This document shows, in pieces, positions 1 to 7,453 of a stretch of DNA of 64,000 bases. Position numbers and translations under genes: made by a program. The notes below the pieces were generated by a model that had not been told where the DNA came from, ran no database searches, and saw only the letters and a program-made list of their open reading frames with translations. Source of the stretch: Paenimyroides baculatum (lineage in GTDB: Bacteria > Bacteroidota > Bacteroidia > Flavobacteriales > Flavobacteriaceae); contig NZ_VWSG01000004.1 in NCBI RefSeq assembly GCF_008629655.1, positions 124,001-188,000 on the forward strand, read 5' to 3'. The stretch's first letter is position 1, and every line of letters begins with the position of its first letter.

Positions 1-311
1 ACAAAGAAATTTTGTCCGGCAGCCTTTACAAAATCTCGTGCCATGGCATTTAAAATAGTTCTGCCTTTAGGCACCAAATACGCATGGCTGTGGGTTAATT
101 TATCGATACGATATCCGTAACCACGCTGTTTAATTGCTACCAATTTACCTTGCTTGGTTAATTTATTTAAATGCGCTTTGTCTTTTACCAAACCAACATT
201 GTGGTTTTTAGCGGCATTTAAATGAGTGGTATATTCTTTAGACGGTTTTGTTTGGGCAAAAAACGTACAGGGTATCAATAATAATACTAGGGCAAAAATA
301 ATACGGGTCAT
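1..311 (-). CDS. Secreted DUF5715-like protein, 3' end cut by window edge
   Basis: The minus-strand frame opens with ATG at 309-311 and runs off the window start, so only about the first 103 residues are visible. They begin with a typical Sec signal peptide (MTRIIFALVLLLIPCTFFAQ, cleavage after Ala-Gln), followed by a Lys-rich segment and a stretch around residues 65-100 containing LTHSHAYLVPKGRTIL and MARDFVKAAGQNFF. That arrangement resembles the Bacteroidota DUF5715 family, whose C-terminal half looks like a VanY-type peptidase domain. The part that would carry catalytic residues lies outside the window, so enzymatic function cannot be judged. Export to the periplasm is well supported; the family name is inference from recall. 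Confidence 0.6.
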   Translation of the reverse strand, partial: MTRIIFALVLLLIPCTFFAQTKPSKEYTTHLNAAKNHNVGLVKDKAHLNKLTKQGKLVAIKQRGYGYRIDKLTHSHAYLVPKGRTILNAMARDFVKAAGQNFF

Positions 312-386
312 TGAATTTTCTTTTACTACAAAAATAATATTATTAATACGTAACGACAAAATTAAGCGTTAAGGAATACCGAAAAT

Positions 387-1202
387 CTAGCCTATTATTT
401 TGTAGTGAAAGATGTCTAGCAAAAACTGTTTTTTTCGATCAGCCGACAGATTTTCAATCGATCTCAATACGATGTTTCTACAACTTACAGCTAAATCGGT
501 ATGAAAAATCAAGAGATAATACAGGTTAAAATGGATTTCGTTAATAGATAAACTTGAAAGATACTTGAACAAAAACTCTTCGATGATTTCGTTTTTATCT
601 TCGCCGTTATCAATTTCCATGTTGTAGCCCAAAAACTTAAAAATAGTGTTCACATGAAAAACATATTCGTCGATGACATTCTCGCTAAAGGCAATTTCTT
701 TTTCGTAAGCAAACAAATCGCTTAACTGCAGATTTTTTATGGTATGATGATCTTCTTTAAAATCGATAATACTTACAAAAACGTTTGATACCTGATACTT
801 TAATTTAATTGCTTCGCCTGGATTTACAGGTTCGATATATTCGCCATTATACTTGATCTTTTTTTGAGAATTATTTTCAAGCTTAAACTTTTTTAAACTG
901 TCGATCAAATAAATAAAATACGGTTCTAATGACTGTCGAATATTTATTTTGACTTGCAATTGCAAAATTTCGCTCTGCCTTTTATTAAATTCATACTGAA
1001 TGTAAAATGCCATAAAGGTAAAAACCACACCACAGGTTCCAATAATTGGCGCAGTGGTTCCTCCAATGGCATCGCCCAATTCGTTCTTGCCACTTAAACT
1101 AATCAACCAACTTTTATGGGTAAACAGATAGGCTAACAGCGGCACCATAACTACCATGATGAGTGCCATTACCATTCCCATAAAAACAACGCTTTTTTTC
1201 AT
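387..1202 (-). CDS. Two-TM membrane protein resembling putative phage abortive infection proteins (putAbiC)
   Basis: 271 aa. Two N-terminal hydrophobic segments (about residues 5-28 and 48-72) flank a short loop with GDAIGGTTAPIIGTCGV and the phrase FMAFYIQYEFNKRQ. This loop-helix signature is typical of the putAbiC family of putative phage abortive infection proteins; the remaining 200 residues are a helical cytoplasmic domain. Members of this family are named by similarity only and the mechanism is not known to me. The gene is monocistronic, reading away from the OmdA gene on the other strand. It could equally be a membrane protein of unknown role that shares only the TM hairpin. Confidence 0.5.
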   Translation of the reverse strand: MKKSVVFMGMVMALIMVVMVPLLAYLFTHKSWLISLSGKNELGDAIGGTTAPIIGTCGVVFTFMAFYIQYEFNKRQSEILQLQVKINIRQSLEPYFIYLIDSLKKFKLENNSQKKIKYNGEYIEPVNPGEAIKLKYQVSNVFVSIIDFKEDHHTIKNLQLSDLFAYEKEIAFSENVIDEYVFHVNTIFKFLGYNMEIDNGEDKNEIIEEFLFKYLSSLSINEIHFNLYYLLIFHTDLAVSCRNIVLRSIENLSADRKKQFLLDIFHYKIIG

Positions 1203-1336
1203 TCTTTTGTTTTATAATTTAAAGATAGGAAATTATTGCAGGTGTACTTATGTTTCCTTTAAAAATTCTATTTACAAAAAAATATTAATTAAAAACAGTA
1301 AACTTTTACTATCTTAACTCTTAATTATCATTTAAA

Positions 1337-1915
1337 ATGGAGCAACCGCAAATAGAAGTTTTTTATCCGCAGAATACTATGGCTTTTAGAAATTGGTTAC
1401 AAGAAAATCACATTTCGAAACAAGCTGTGTGGATTGTTTTTCATAAAAAGGCATCAAAAAAAGAATTGTTAAGTTGGAGCGAAGCTGTTGATGTGGCTTT
1501 ATGTTTTGGTTGGATCGACAGTAAAAAGATCAAAATTAGCGATGATACATCGCACCAGTTTTTCAGCAAACGAAAAGCCAAAAGTACGTGGTCTAAAATC
1601 AACAAGGAAAAAATAAACAGACTCATTGCAGAAGGGTTAATGACAGAAGCAGGATATAAAAGTATTGAAACTGCCAAGCAAAACGGTTCATGGACTATTT
1701 TAGACGAAGTTGAAGAACTAATTGTTCCTGATGATTTAGAAGAGGCTTTTAAAATTCACGAAGGCTCTAAAGATTATTTTTCAGGTTTAAGCAAATCATC
1801 TAAAAAAATGATTTTACACTGGATTGTTCTTGCCAAACGACCTGAAACTAGACAAAAAAGAATTGCCGAAATTGCGGAATGTGCATCAAAACAGCAAAAA
1901 CCAAAACATATGTAA
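1337..1915 (+). CDS. YdeI/OmdA-family protein
   Basis: 192 aa, the usual size of the YdeI/OmpD-associated (OmdA) family, sometimes named bacteriocin-protection proteins. Typical family phrases are visible: VWIVFHKKASKKELLSW near residue 30, the EAVDVALCFGWIDSKK block near residue 50, and the Arg/Lys-rich QFFSKRKAKSTWSKINKEK near residue 75. The C-terminal part (residues 130-190) matches the OmdA tail with the LSKSSKKMILHWI motif. No signal peptide, so cytoplasmic. The biochemical activity of the family is not established to my knowledge. It stands alone between two plus-strand intergenic regions; no operon partner is evident. Confidence 0.8.
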   Translation: MEQPQIEVFYPQNTMAFRNWLQENHISKQAVWIVFHKKASKKELLSWSEAVDVALCFGWIDSKKIKISDDTSHQFFSKRKAKSTWSKINKEKINRLIAEGLMTEAGYKSIETAKQNGSWTILDEVEELIVPDDLEEAFKIHEGSKDYFSGLSKSSKKMILHWIVLAKRPETRQKRIAEIAECASKQQKPKHM

Positions 1916-1990
1916 AGGTAGTATTCCACAAAACATCGTTTCCATATAAAGAAAACCGTTTCTTTTCACCTTAAAATCAGCACATATAAC

Positions 1991-1998
1991 TATATTTG
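1991..1998 (+). promoter_or_regulatory. Bacteroidota-type -7 box upstream of the NYN-LOTUS gene
   Basis: TATATTTG matches the TAnnTTTG -7 consensus of Flavobacterium sigma-A promoters. It lies about 50 bp before the ATG of the downstream gene. A clear TTG -33 element is not seen at the expected spacing, so confidence is moderate. Confidence 0.45.
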
Positions 1999-2050
1999 GG
2001 TAAACAACCATTTTTTTTAACAAACTGTATTTAACCTTAAAATTGTTGCA

Positions 2051-2794
2051 ATGAACGACGAAAGACTTGCCGTACTGATTGATGCAGATAACGTTCCGTA
2101 TGCCAATGTGAAAGAAATGCTCGAAGAGATTTCGAAAAACGGAACTCCGACCATTAAACGGATCTATGGCGACTGGACCAAACCCACACTTTCGGGATGG
2201 AAAAATGTGTTGTTAGACAACGCCATTACACCAATTCAGCAATACAGCTATACTTCGGGGAAAAATTCTTCTGACAGCGCACTTATTATTGATGCCATGG
2301 ACATTTTGTATTCTGAAAAAGTAAACGGTTTCTGTATTGTATCAAGCGATAGTGATTTTACAAGACTTGCCACTCGTTTGCGTGAAGCCGGAATGACCGT
2401 TATAGGAATTGGCGAGAAAAAGACTCCACAACCATTTATATCGTCTTGCAACAAATTTATTTATATAGAGATTCTTAAAGTAAAAGAACCGGTGAATGAA
2501 GTTGCTTCTACACGAAGAAAGAAAACTACAACTGCCGAAAATCCGCTTAATAAAATTGACGTTAAAACTATTAAACTTATCGAAGATAGTGTAGACGATC
2601 TTGCCGATGAAAGCGGATGGACGTTTTTAGGGAATTTAGGCAATTTGATTTCTAAAAAGAAACCCGATTTTGATCCTAGAAATTACGGTTTCACTAAACT
2701 TTATCCGCTTATAAAACACATAGGTAAGTTTGAAATAGACGAACGGGATACAGGCGTAAAAAACATAAGACACATTTATTTGAAGCTTAAGTAA
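2051..2794 (+). CDS. NYN (PIN-like) nuclease-domain protein with C-terminal OST-HTH/LOTUS domain
   Basis: 247 aa. Residues 5-145 form an NYN domain: the first acidic motif LAVLIDADNVPYANV, the internal KNSSDSALIIDAMDILY, and SSDSDFTRLATRLREAG carry the Asp residues (D12, D14, the SDSD cluster) expected for metal-dependent PIN-like RNases. Residues 170-245 look like an OST-HTH/LOTUS RNA-binding domain, with LGNLGNLISKKKPDFDPRNYGFTKLYPLIKHI. This NYN plus LOTUS order is common in bacteria and is thought to mean RNA cleavage or binding, but the substrate is unknown. Soluble, with no signal peptide. It sits alone between OmdA and the lipase gene, probably transcribed from the TATATTTG promoter just upstream. 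Confidence 0.85.
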   Translation: MNDERLAVLIDADNVPYANVKEMLEEISKNGTPTIKRIYGDWTKPTLSGWKNVLLDNAITPIQQYSYTSGKNSSDSALIIDAMDILYSEKVNGFCIVSSDSDFTRLATRLREAGMTVIGIGEKKTPQPFISSCNKFIYIEILKVKEPVNEVASTRRKKTTTAENPLNKIDVKTIKLIEDSVDDLADESGWTFLGNLGNLISKKKPDFDPRNYGFTKLYPLIKHIGKFEIDERDTGVKNIRHIYLKLK

Positions 2795-2920
2795 ATAGAA
2801 TTTCAACTATTTTTTTGCAAACAACTCTAAATTTGCTCGCTATACGGTAAAATTCATAGTCTGAAGCAAAAGATTTTTCTTTAGAAATGAACAAAAAAAG
2901 ACAATATTAAAAAACAACTT

Positions 2921-4021
2921 ATGAAAACATTCGTAGCGCTACTATTTTTAGCTTTTTTTTCACGCGGTTACTGTCAGATTTTGAAACCTGGTTTCGATAA
3001 AGCCGAATATATTGAAACACTAAAAATTAATCACAAGGCACATATAGCTGTTGAAAAATGGGGCGAAATAAAAACCGTTCCTGATCCACAGCAATTCGAT
3101 TTTGTATACCGCTCTCCTGTTGTAGCTTTTGACAATATATGGGATTTGTGGATACATAAAGAAAAGCCTGTTGCACTAATTGCTGTTCAAGGAAGTATTC
3201 AGACCGAAGCCAGTTTTCTTGCAAATCTGTATGCGGCTATGCTGCCTGCAAAGGGAGAACTTCAGCTTGATGACGATTTTTTGTTTAAGTATAAACTTGC
3301 AGAAAATCCTAATGCGGCTGTTCATGCAGGCTGGTTTGTGGCAATGGCATATCTTTCTAAAACTGTTAAAACAAAAATAGATTCTTGCTACAAGGCGGGT
3401 ATTAAAGATTTTATTCTTACAGGGCACAGTCAGGGTGGCGGTATTACCTATCTTTTAAACGCACATTTAGAAAATTTAAAGCTTGAGAAAAAGCTACCGC
3501 AAAATATACGTTTTAAAACTTATTGTAGTGCGGGTCCAAAACCAGGAAATTTATTTTTTGCTTATGATTACGAAAAAATGACTGAAAGCGATTGGGCATT
3601 TAATGTGGTTAATACAGCAGACTGGGTTCCAGATGTTCCTTTCTCTGTTCAGACTATAAACGATTTTACTTCGGTAAATCCTTTCCGCAATGCCAAGTCA
3701 ATGATTAAAAAACAGAAGTTCCCTATGAACATTGTTCTAAAAAGAGCCTACAACCAATTAAGTAAACCCAGTATAAAAGCTCAAAAAAGTTACGAAAAAT
3801 ACTTGGGAAATATAGTTTCAAAAGCAGTTAAAAAGCAATTACCAAATTTCAAAGCACCAAAGTATTATAGTAGTAATTATTATGTAAGAACCGGGCGTAC
3901 GATCGTTTTATATGCCGAAGAAGATTATTTTAAACTTTACAGTAACGCAGCCGATAATCCCGATATCTGGCAGCACCACCTTCCAAAACAATATTTATTT
4001 CTTGCAGAAAAATTAGAATAA
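2921..4021 (+). CDS. Secreted lipase (class 3-like alpha/beta hydrolase)
   Basis: 366 aa with a Sec signal peptide (MKTFVALLFLAFFSRGYCQ). The nucleophile elbow GHSQGG near residue 169 and the preceding Asp-Phe-Ile-Leu-Thr strand fit a class 3 lipase fold. Other typical features are VALIAVQGSIQTEASFLAN, which would supply the oxyanion-hole region, and AGPKPGN after the elbow, as in fungal-type lipases. A downstream Asp in NVVNTADWVPDVPF is the likely catalytic acid. The product would act on esters or lipids outside the cytoplasm. It lacks a T9SS sorting domain, so it is probably periplasmic. Monocistronic; a strong hairpin terminator follows the stop. Confidence 0.8.
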   Translation: MKTFVALLFLAFFSRGYCQILKPGFDKAEYIETLKINHKAHIAVEKWGEIKTVPDPQQFDFVYRSPVVAFDNIWDLWIHKEKPVALIAVQGSIQTEASFLANLYAAMLPAKGELQLDDDFLFKYKLAENPNAAVHAGWFVAMAYLSKTVKTKIDSCYKAGIKDFILTGHSQGGGITYLLNAHLENLKLEKKLPQNIRFKTYCSAGPKPGNLFFAYDYEKMTESDWAFNVVNTADWVPDVPFSVQTINDFTSVNPFRNAKSMIKKQKFPMNIVLKRAYNQLSKPSIKAQKSYEKYLGNIVSKAVKKQLPNFKAPKYYSSNYYVRTGRTIVLYAEEDYFKLYSNAADNPDIWQHHLPKQYLFLAEKLE

Positions 4022-4045
4022 CAAGTTTGTTTTAATTTCTAATAA

Positions 4046-4083
4046 TAAAAAAGTGCTTTCAGATTGTTCTAAAAGCACTTTTT
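4046..4083. terminator. Bidirectional intrinsic terminator between convergent genes
   Basis: Stem AAAAGTGCTTT / AAAAGCACTTTT with A-run on one side and T-run on the other, lying between the lipase gene (plus) and the J-domain gene (minus); it can serve both. Confidence 0.75.
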
Positions 4084-4100
4084 GTTACAATGAGGATTGA

Positions 4101-4547
4101 TTATTCCTCCATAGCTTCACCAGATTTTCTGTGAATAAAGCTTCCATAAATATGTCTTCTTGCAAAACGGCTTGGCGATTCGGCATTTACCATTTTTACA
4201 TACGTATTTCTTGGTACACCAATGTATTCGTACATTTTCCCGTTTAAATGCTGTATTTTTAAAATCTGCTTTTCAAAATAAAACTCGTGAATATTTGATT
4301 TCGCAGTGGTTTCTAAATATTCTTCGCTGTATTTCTCGTGTGTTTCCGGATTTATACTTACCAAAAAGTGATAAGCTTCTATAACCGCCTTACTTTTTTC
4401 TTCAGCTGCCAATTTTCCTTCTTCATCATTCACAAATTTATCAGGATGCGCATCTTTCATCGTATTTCTGTAAATTGTTTTCAATTCCTTTAAAGTAGCA
4501 GTTTTATCAACTCCAAGCAGTTTTCTGTACTCTACAACTCTTTTCAT
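4101..4547 (-). CDS. J-domain protein with C-terminal KTSC domain
   Basis: 148 aa. Residues 5-70 are a J domain: YRKLLGVDKTATLKELKTIY, then the HPD tripeptide in KDAHPDKF that stimulates Hsp70 ATPase. Residues 85-140 match the KTSC domain found in lysyl-tRNA synthetases and small bacterial proteins, with HLNGKMYEYIGVPRNTYVKMVNAESPSRFARRHIYGSF. The J-KTSC architecture is recurrent in Bacteroidota. It is probably a cytosolic co-chaperone or adaptor that recruits DnaK, although the client is unknown. No operon partner; it converges with the lipase gene across a shared terminator. Confidence 0.85.
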   Translation of the reverse strand: MKRVVEYRKLLGVDKTATLKELKTIYRNTMKDAHPDKFVNDEEGKLAAEEKSKAVIEAYHFLVSINPETHEKYSEEYLETTAKSNIHEFYFEKQILKIQHLNGKMYEYIGVPRNTYVKMVNAESPSRFARRHIYGSFIHRKSGEAMEE

Positions 4548-4685
4548 AATATAATCCTTAATTCAGCCTGCAAAATTAGGCAATTAAATTTCAAAAGAAG
4601 ATACAATTAGAAAGTATTTTATTTTGTGGGGAACTGGCTGCCGAAACTCCTCTTGATTTTACAACGAACTTTTTTATTATTCAAC

Positions 4686-4714
4686 AAAAAACGCCTGTAA
4701 TTTCTTACAGACGC
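4686..4714 (-). terminator. Intrinsic terminator of the SDR gene
   Basis: On the minus strand a GCGTCTGTAA / TTACAGGCG stem with a GAAA loop is followed directly by a T-run. It lies 120 bp downstream of the SDR stop codon. Confidence 0.7.
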
Positions 4715-4834
4715 TAGCTAAAAAAAATGTTATATAAAAACATTTATGAAACCGTAAATTTAACAACTGTAAACAGTTAAATAAATTAGAATTTGATTAG
4801 AAATGACATAAAGAACTTAACATCATTGATCTTA

Positions 4835-5602
4835 TTAAATTCGGAATCCGCCTGAAACTTCTATTCGCTGTGCATTGATCCATTTAGAATCATCGGAGCA
4901 AAGAAATGCCACCACGCTGCCAATATCGTCAGGTAATCCAACTCTGCCTAATGAAGTTTGCGATGCAATTCCCTGATTGTATTCGGCAATATCACGTACG
5001 GCTCCGCCACCAAAATCGGTTTCAATCGCCCCAGGCGCAACAGAATTTACACGAATTTTGCGACTACCCAATTCTAACGCCTGATAACGCGTTAATGAAT
5101 CAACCGCTGCCTTCATTGCACCGTAAGCTGCGTATCCTTCAAAAGAAAATCTTGCCAAACCAGACGATGTATTTACAATGCTGCTGCCGTCATTTAACAA
5201 CGGAAGTAATTTCTGCGTTAAAAAGAACGGTCCTTTAAAATGGATATTCGTCATGGCATCCAACGCTTCTTCGGTCGTAGTTTCAAAAGAAGCATTAAGT
5301 CCTATTCCCGCATTATTTACCAAAGCATCTAATTTTGCTCCATTAAAATGTGTATTTAAAAGATCCTGCACCTGTCCTACAAATAGATCAAAACCTGATG
5401 TTGAAGCAATATCCAACGGCAGTGCAAACGCCTGTTTTCCCGTGTTTATAATGTGATTAACAACCTCGTCTGCCGCTTCTTTTTTGGTTTGATACGTAAT
5501 AATTACGTTAAAACCTTTTTCTGCAAGCTGAAGAGCTGAATCTTTACCAAGTCCACGGCTTCCACCGGTAACCAATACTATTTTTCCGTTTGTATGTGTC
5601 AT
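4835..5602 (-). CDS. SDR-family NAD(P)-dependent oxidoreductase
   Basis: 255 aa, classical short-chain dehydrogenase length. The cofactor motif TGGSRGLG is at residues 12-19, NNAGIG near residue 92, the catalytic Ser in IVNTSSGLARF, and the YxxxK pair in YGAMKAAVD near residue 160. The C-terminal VSGGFRI ending is typical of 3-oxoacyl-ACP reductase-like SDRs. The basic residue in the Gly motif region suggests NADP(H), but the substrate is not predictable. The gene lies 85 bp downstream of an AraC regulator on the same strand, so the two may be co-transcribed, with the regulator controlling the dehydrogenase or its own promoter. Confidence 0.85.
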   Translation of the reverse strand: MTHTNGKIVLVTGGSRGLGKDSALQLAEKGFNVIITYQTKKEAADEVVNHIINTGKQAFALPLDIASTSGFDLFVGQVQDLLNTHFNGAKLDALVNNAGIGLNASFETTTEEALDAMTNIHFKGPFFLTQKLLPLLNDGSSIVNTSSGLARFSFEGYAAYGAMKAAVDSLTRYQALELGSRKIRVNSVAPGAIETDFGGGAVRDIAEYNQGIASQTSLGRVGLPDDIGSVVAFLCSDDSKWINAQRIEVSGGFRI

Positions 5603-5687
5603 TTTGTTGCTGTTTTAAATTAATGATACAAAGTTGAAAAAAAGTATAGCCTTTGAGTTGTATAAATCAAATGGAAATTTGCAAAAA

Positions 5688-6665
5688 TCAAACAATAACA
5701 TTTTCCCTGAAATGTTGCGGAGACTGCTTGCCGTATTTTTTAAAAAAGTTAGAGAAATGCGCAACTTCTTCGAACCCCAATATAAAGGCAATTTCTGAAA
5801 CATTCCATTGTGTCTGCTGTAAAAGTAATCTTGCTTCCTGATAAATTCTGCTCCCAATTATTTCACCGGTTGTCTTACCTGTGGTTTCTTTAAGCACCCT
5901 GTTAAGGTGGTTTACGTGCACGCCCAAAATTGAGGCATAGTCTGCCGGGGTTCGTAACTGTAACAGTTGGCTGCTGTTTTCAATAGGGAACTGTCGTTCC
6001 AGCAATTCTATAAACAACGTAGTAGTTCTGGAAGCTGCCGTTTTATTATTTTCTAAAGGAAGTACCGGTTTTAGTTTTTGACCAAAATGAATGAGTTCCA
6101 TTACATAATTGCGTAAAAGATCGTATTTGTAGTGATAATCAGACTTGATTTCCGCGTGCATTTTAAGGAAAACGGCTTCGAACTGATGAAATTGTGCTGT
6201 AGAAATCTGATAGATAAAATCGCTCTGCGGTGAAAAAACAGGAAGGTTATCCAGATCAACTCCTATTTTTGACGAGGGTAAAAAATCTTTGGTAAAAACA
6301 CAAAAATGCCCCGACTGATTATTACAAAGATGTGTATAATTGTAAGGTATTTTGGGCGAAGCAAAAAGCACGGCACAATCGTTAATTTCAATTGTTTTAT
6401 CGGCGTACTCTACTCTATTTTGTCCGTTGATCAAACTAATTTTATAGTAAGTTCTGCGGTTGTAAGGCATTTGCGTTTTTGAAGTACTGGTGCGGTATAT
6501 TTCAGATATATCAAAAACATTAAAATGACCTATATCGCTGTTGATATTTTCATTAAGAAACTGATCTATATCGGGACATGAACCTCCTAAAATATCCTGA
6601 TAAAATTCTTTTATCGTTACTGAACTCATTTTTTCGCTTGTAAAAATCAAAGATAAATAAATCAA
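5688..6665 (-). CDS. AraC-family transcriptional regulator
   Basis: 325 aa. The first 200 residues form a cupin-like sensor region (YNRRTYYKISLINGQ...). Residues 215-320 are a double helix-turn-helix AraC domain, with the first HTH around LRTPADYASILGVHVNHLNRVLKETTG and the second around WNVSEIAFILGFEEVAHFSNFFKKYGKQSPQHFRE. The effector is unknown. It is transcribed toward the SDR gene and divergently from the NAD(P)H-binding protein gene at 6761, so the 95-bp intergenic region is a plausible operator. Confidence 0.85.
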   Translation of the reverse strand: MIYLSLIFTSEKMSSVTIKEFYQDILGGSCPDIDQFLNENINSDIGHFNVFDISEIYRTSTSKTQMPYNRRTYYKISLINGQNRVEYADKTIEINDCAVLFASPKIPYNYTHLCNNQSGHFCVFTKDFLPSSKIGVDLDNLPVFSPQSDFIYQISTAQFHQFEAVFLKMHAEIKSDYHYKYDLLRNYVMELIHFGQKLKPVLPLENNKTAASRTTTLFIELLERQFPIENSSQLLQLRTPADYASILGVHVNHLNRVLKETTGKTTGEIIGSRIYQEARLLLQQTQWNVSEIAFILGFEEVAHFSNFFKKYGKQSPQHFRENVIV

Positions 6666-6760
6666 ACTTATTATTTTTTATAAACCTAAACCATTTATAT
6701 AAAATTGTTTAAGAGAAATTACAAAGAAGTTTGTAAATTTAGATCACTATAAAAAATTAT

Positions 6761-7414
6761 ATGAAAGCATTGCTTATTGGTGCAACAGGTGCCACCGGAA
6801 CAGATTTGTTGGAAAAGTTACTTAACGATACCACTTTTGAGGAAGTAGCTGTTTTTGTGCGCAAACCAATTGCTACTACAAACGATAAATTAAAGGTTCA
6901 TGTGGTAAATTTTGATCGACCAGAAGAATGGGAACATCTTGTAAAAGGCGACGTTGCTTTTTCATGTTTGGGAACGACTTTAAAAGCTGCGGGAAGTAAA
7001 GAAGCACAACGAAAAGTTGATTATGATTATCAGTATAATTTTGCAAAAGCAGCAAAAGAGAATAATGTAATACATTTTATTTTGGTTTCATCGTACGGAG
7101 CCAATTCAAAATCGAGTATTTTTTATTCTCGAATTAAAGGCGAATTGGAAGATACTGTTCAAGCTCTTCGATTTCACAAAACCACCATTTTTAATCCGGG
7201 TATGCTGCAACGTAAAAATACCGACAGATCAGGAGAAGTTGTTATGGAAAAAGTACTTCGATTTATTAATATGTTAGGGCTTTTTAGAAAGCACAAACCT
7301 TTATCGACCGAAGTTTTAGCACAAGCAATGATTAACGCCGCCAAGAATCAGGCAAATTCCTACGACGTTATAAAACTTAATGATATTCACACTTTAGGCA
7401 TTAACAGTAAATAA
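6761..7414 (+). CDS. NAD(P)H-binding atypical SDR (HTATIP2-like)
   Basis: 217 aa. The N-terminal Rossmann motif GATGATGTDLLEKLL (residues 8-22) and the CLGTTLKAAGSKEAQRKVDYDY block place it in the NAD(P)-binding, atypical SDR group related to HTATIP2/NmrA-like proteins. HFILVSSYGAN and SRIKGELEDTV correspond to the usual active-site strand and the YxxxK-like Arg-Ile-Lys segment. The substrate is unknown. It reads divergently from the AraC regulator gene and ends at a strong terminator. Confidence 0.8.
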   Translation: MKALLIGATGATGTDLLEKLLNDTTFEEVAVFVRKPIATTNDKLKVHVVNFDRPEEWEHLVKGDVAFSCLGTTLKAAGSKEAQRKVDYDYQYNFAKAAKENNVIHFILVSSYGANSKSSIFYSRIKGELEDTVQALRFHKTTIFNPGMLQRKNTDRSGEVVMEKVLRFINMLGLFRKHKPLSTEVLAQAMINAAKNQANSYDVIKLNDIHTLGINSK

Positions 7415-7423
7415 ACCAAAAAT

Positions 7424-7453
7424 AAAATCCCAATCTTTCGATTGGGATTTTTT
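7424..7453. terminator. Intrinsic terminator between convergent genes
   Basis: Perfect stem AAAATCCCAATC / GATTGGGATTTT with a TTTC loop and a T-run. It separates the plus-strand SDR-like gene from the minus-strand vWA gene and can work in both directions. Confidence 0.85.

Noticed and set aside
5178..5456. 92-codon plus-strand frame inside the SDR gene
   Set aside because: Shadow of a strongly supported coding region on the other strand.
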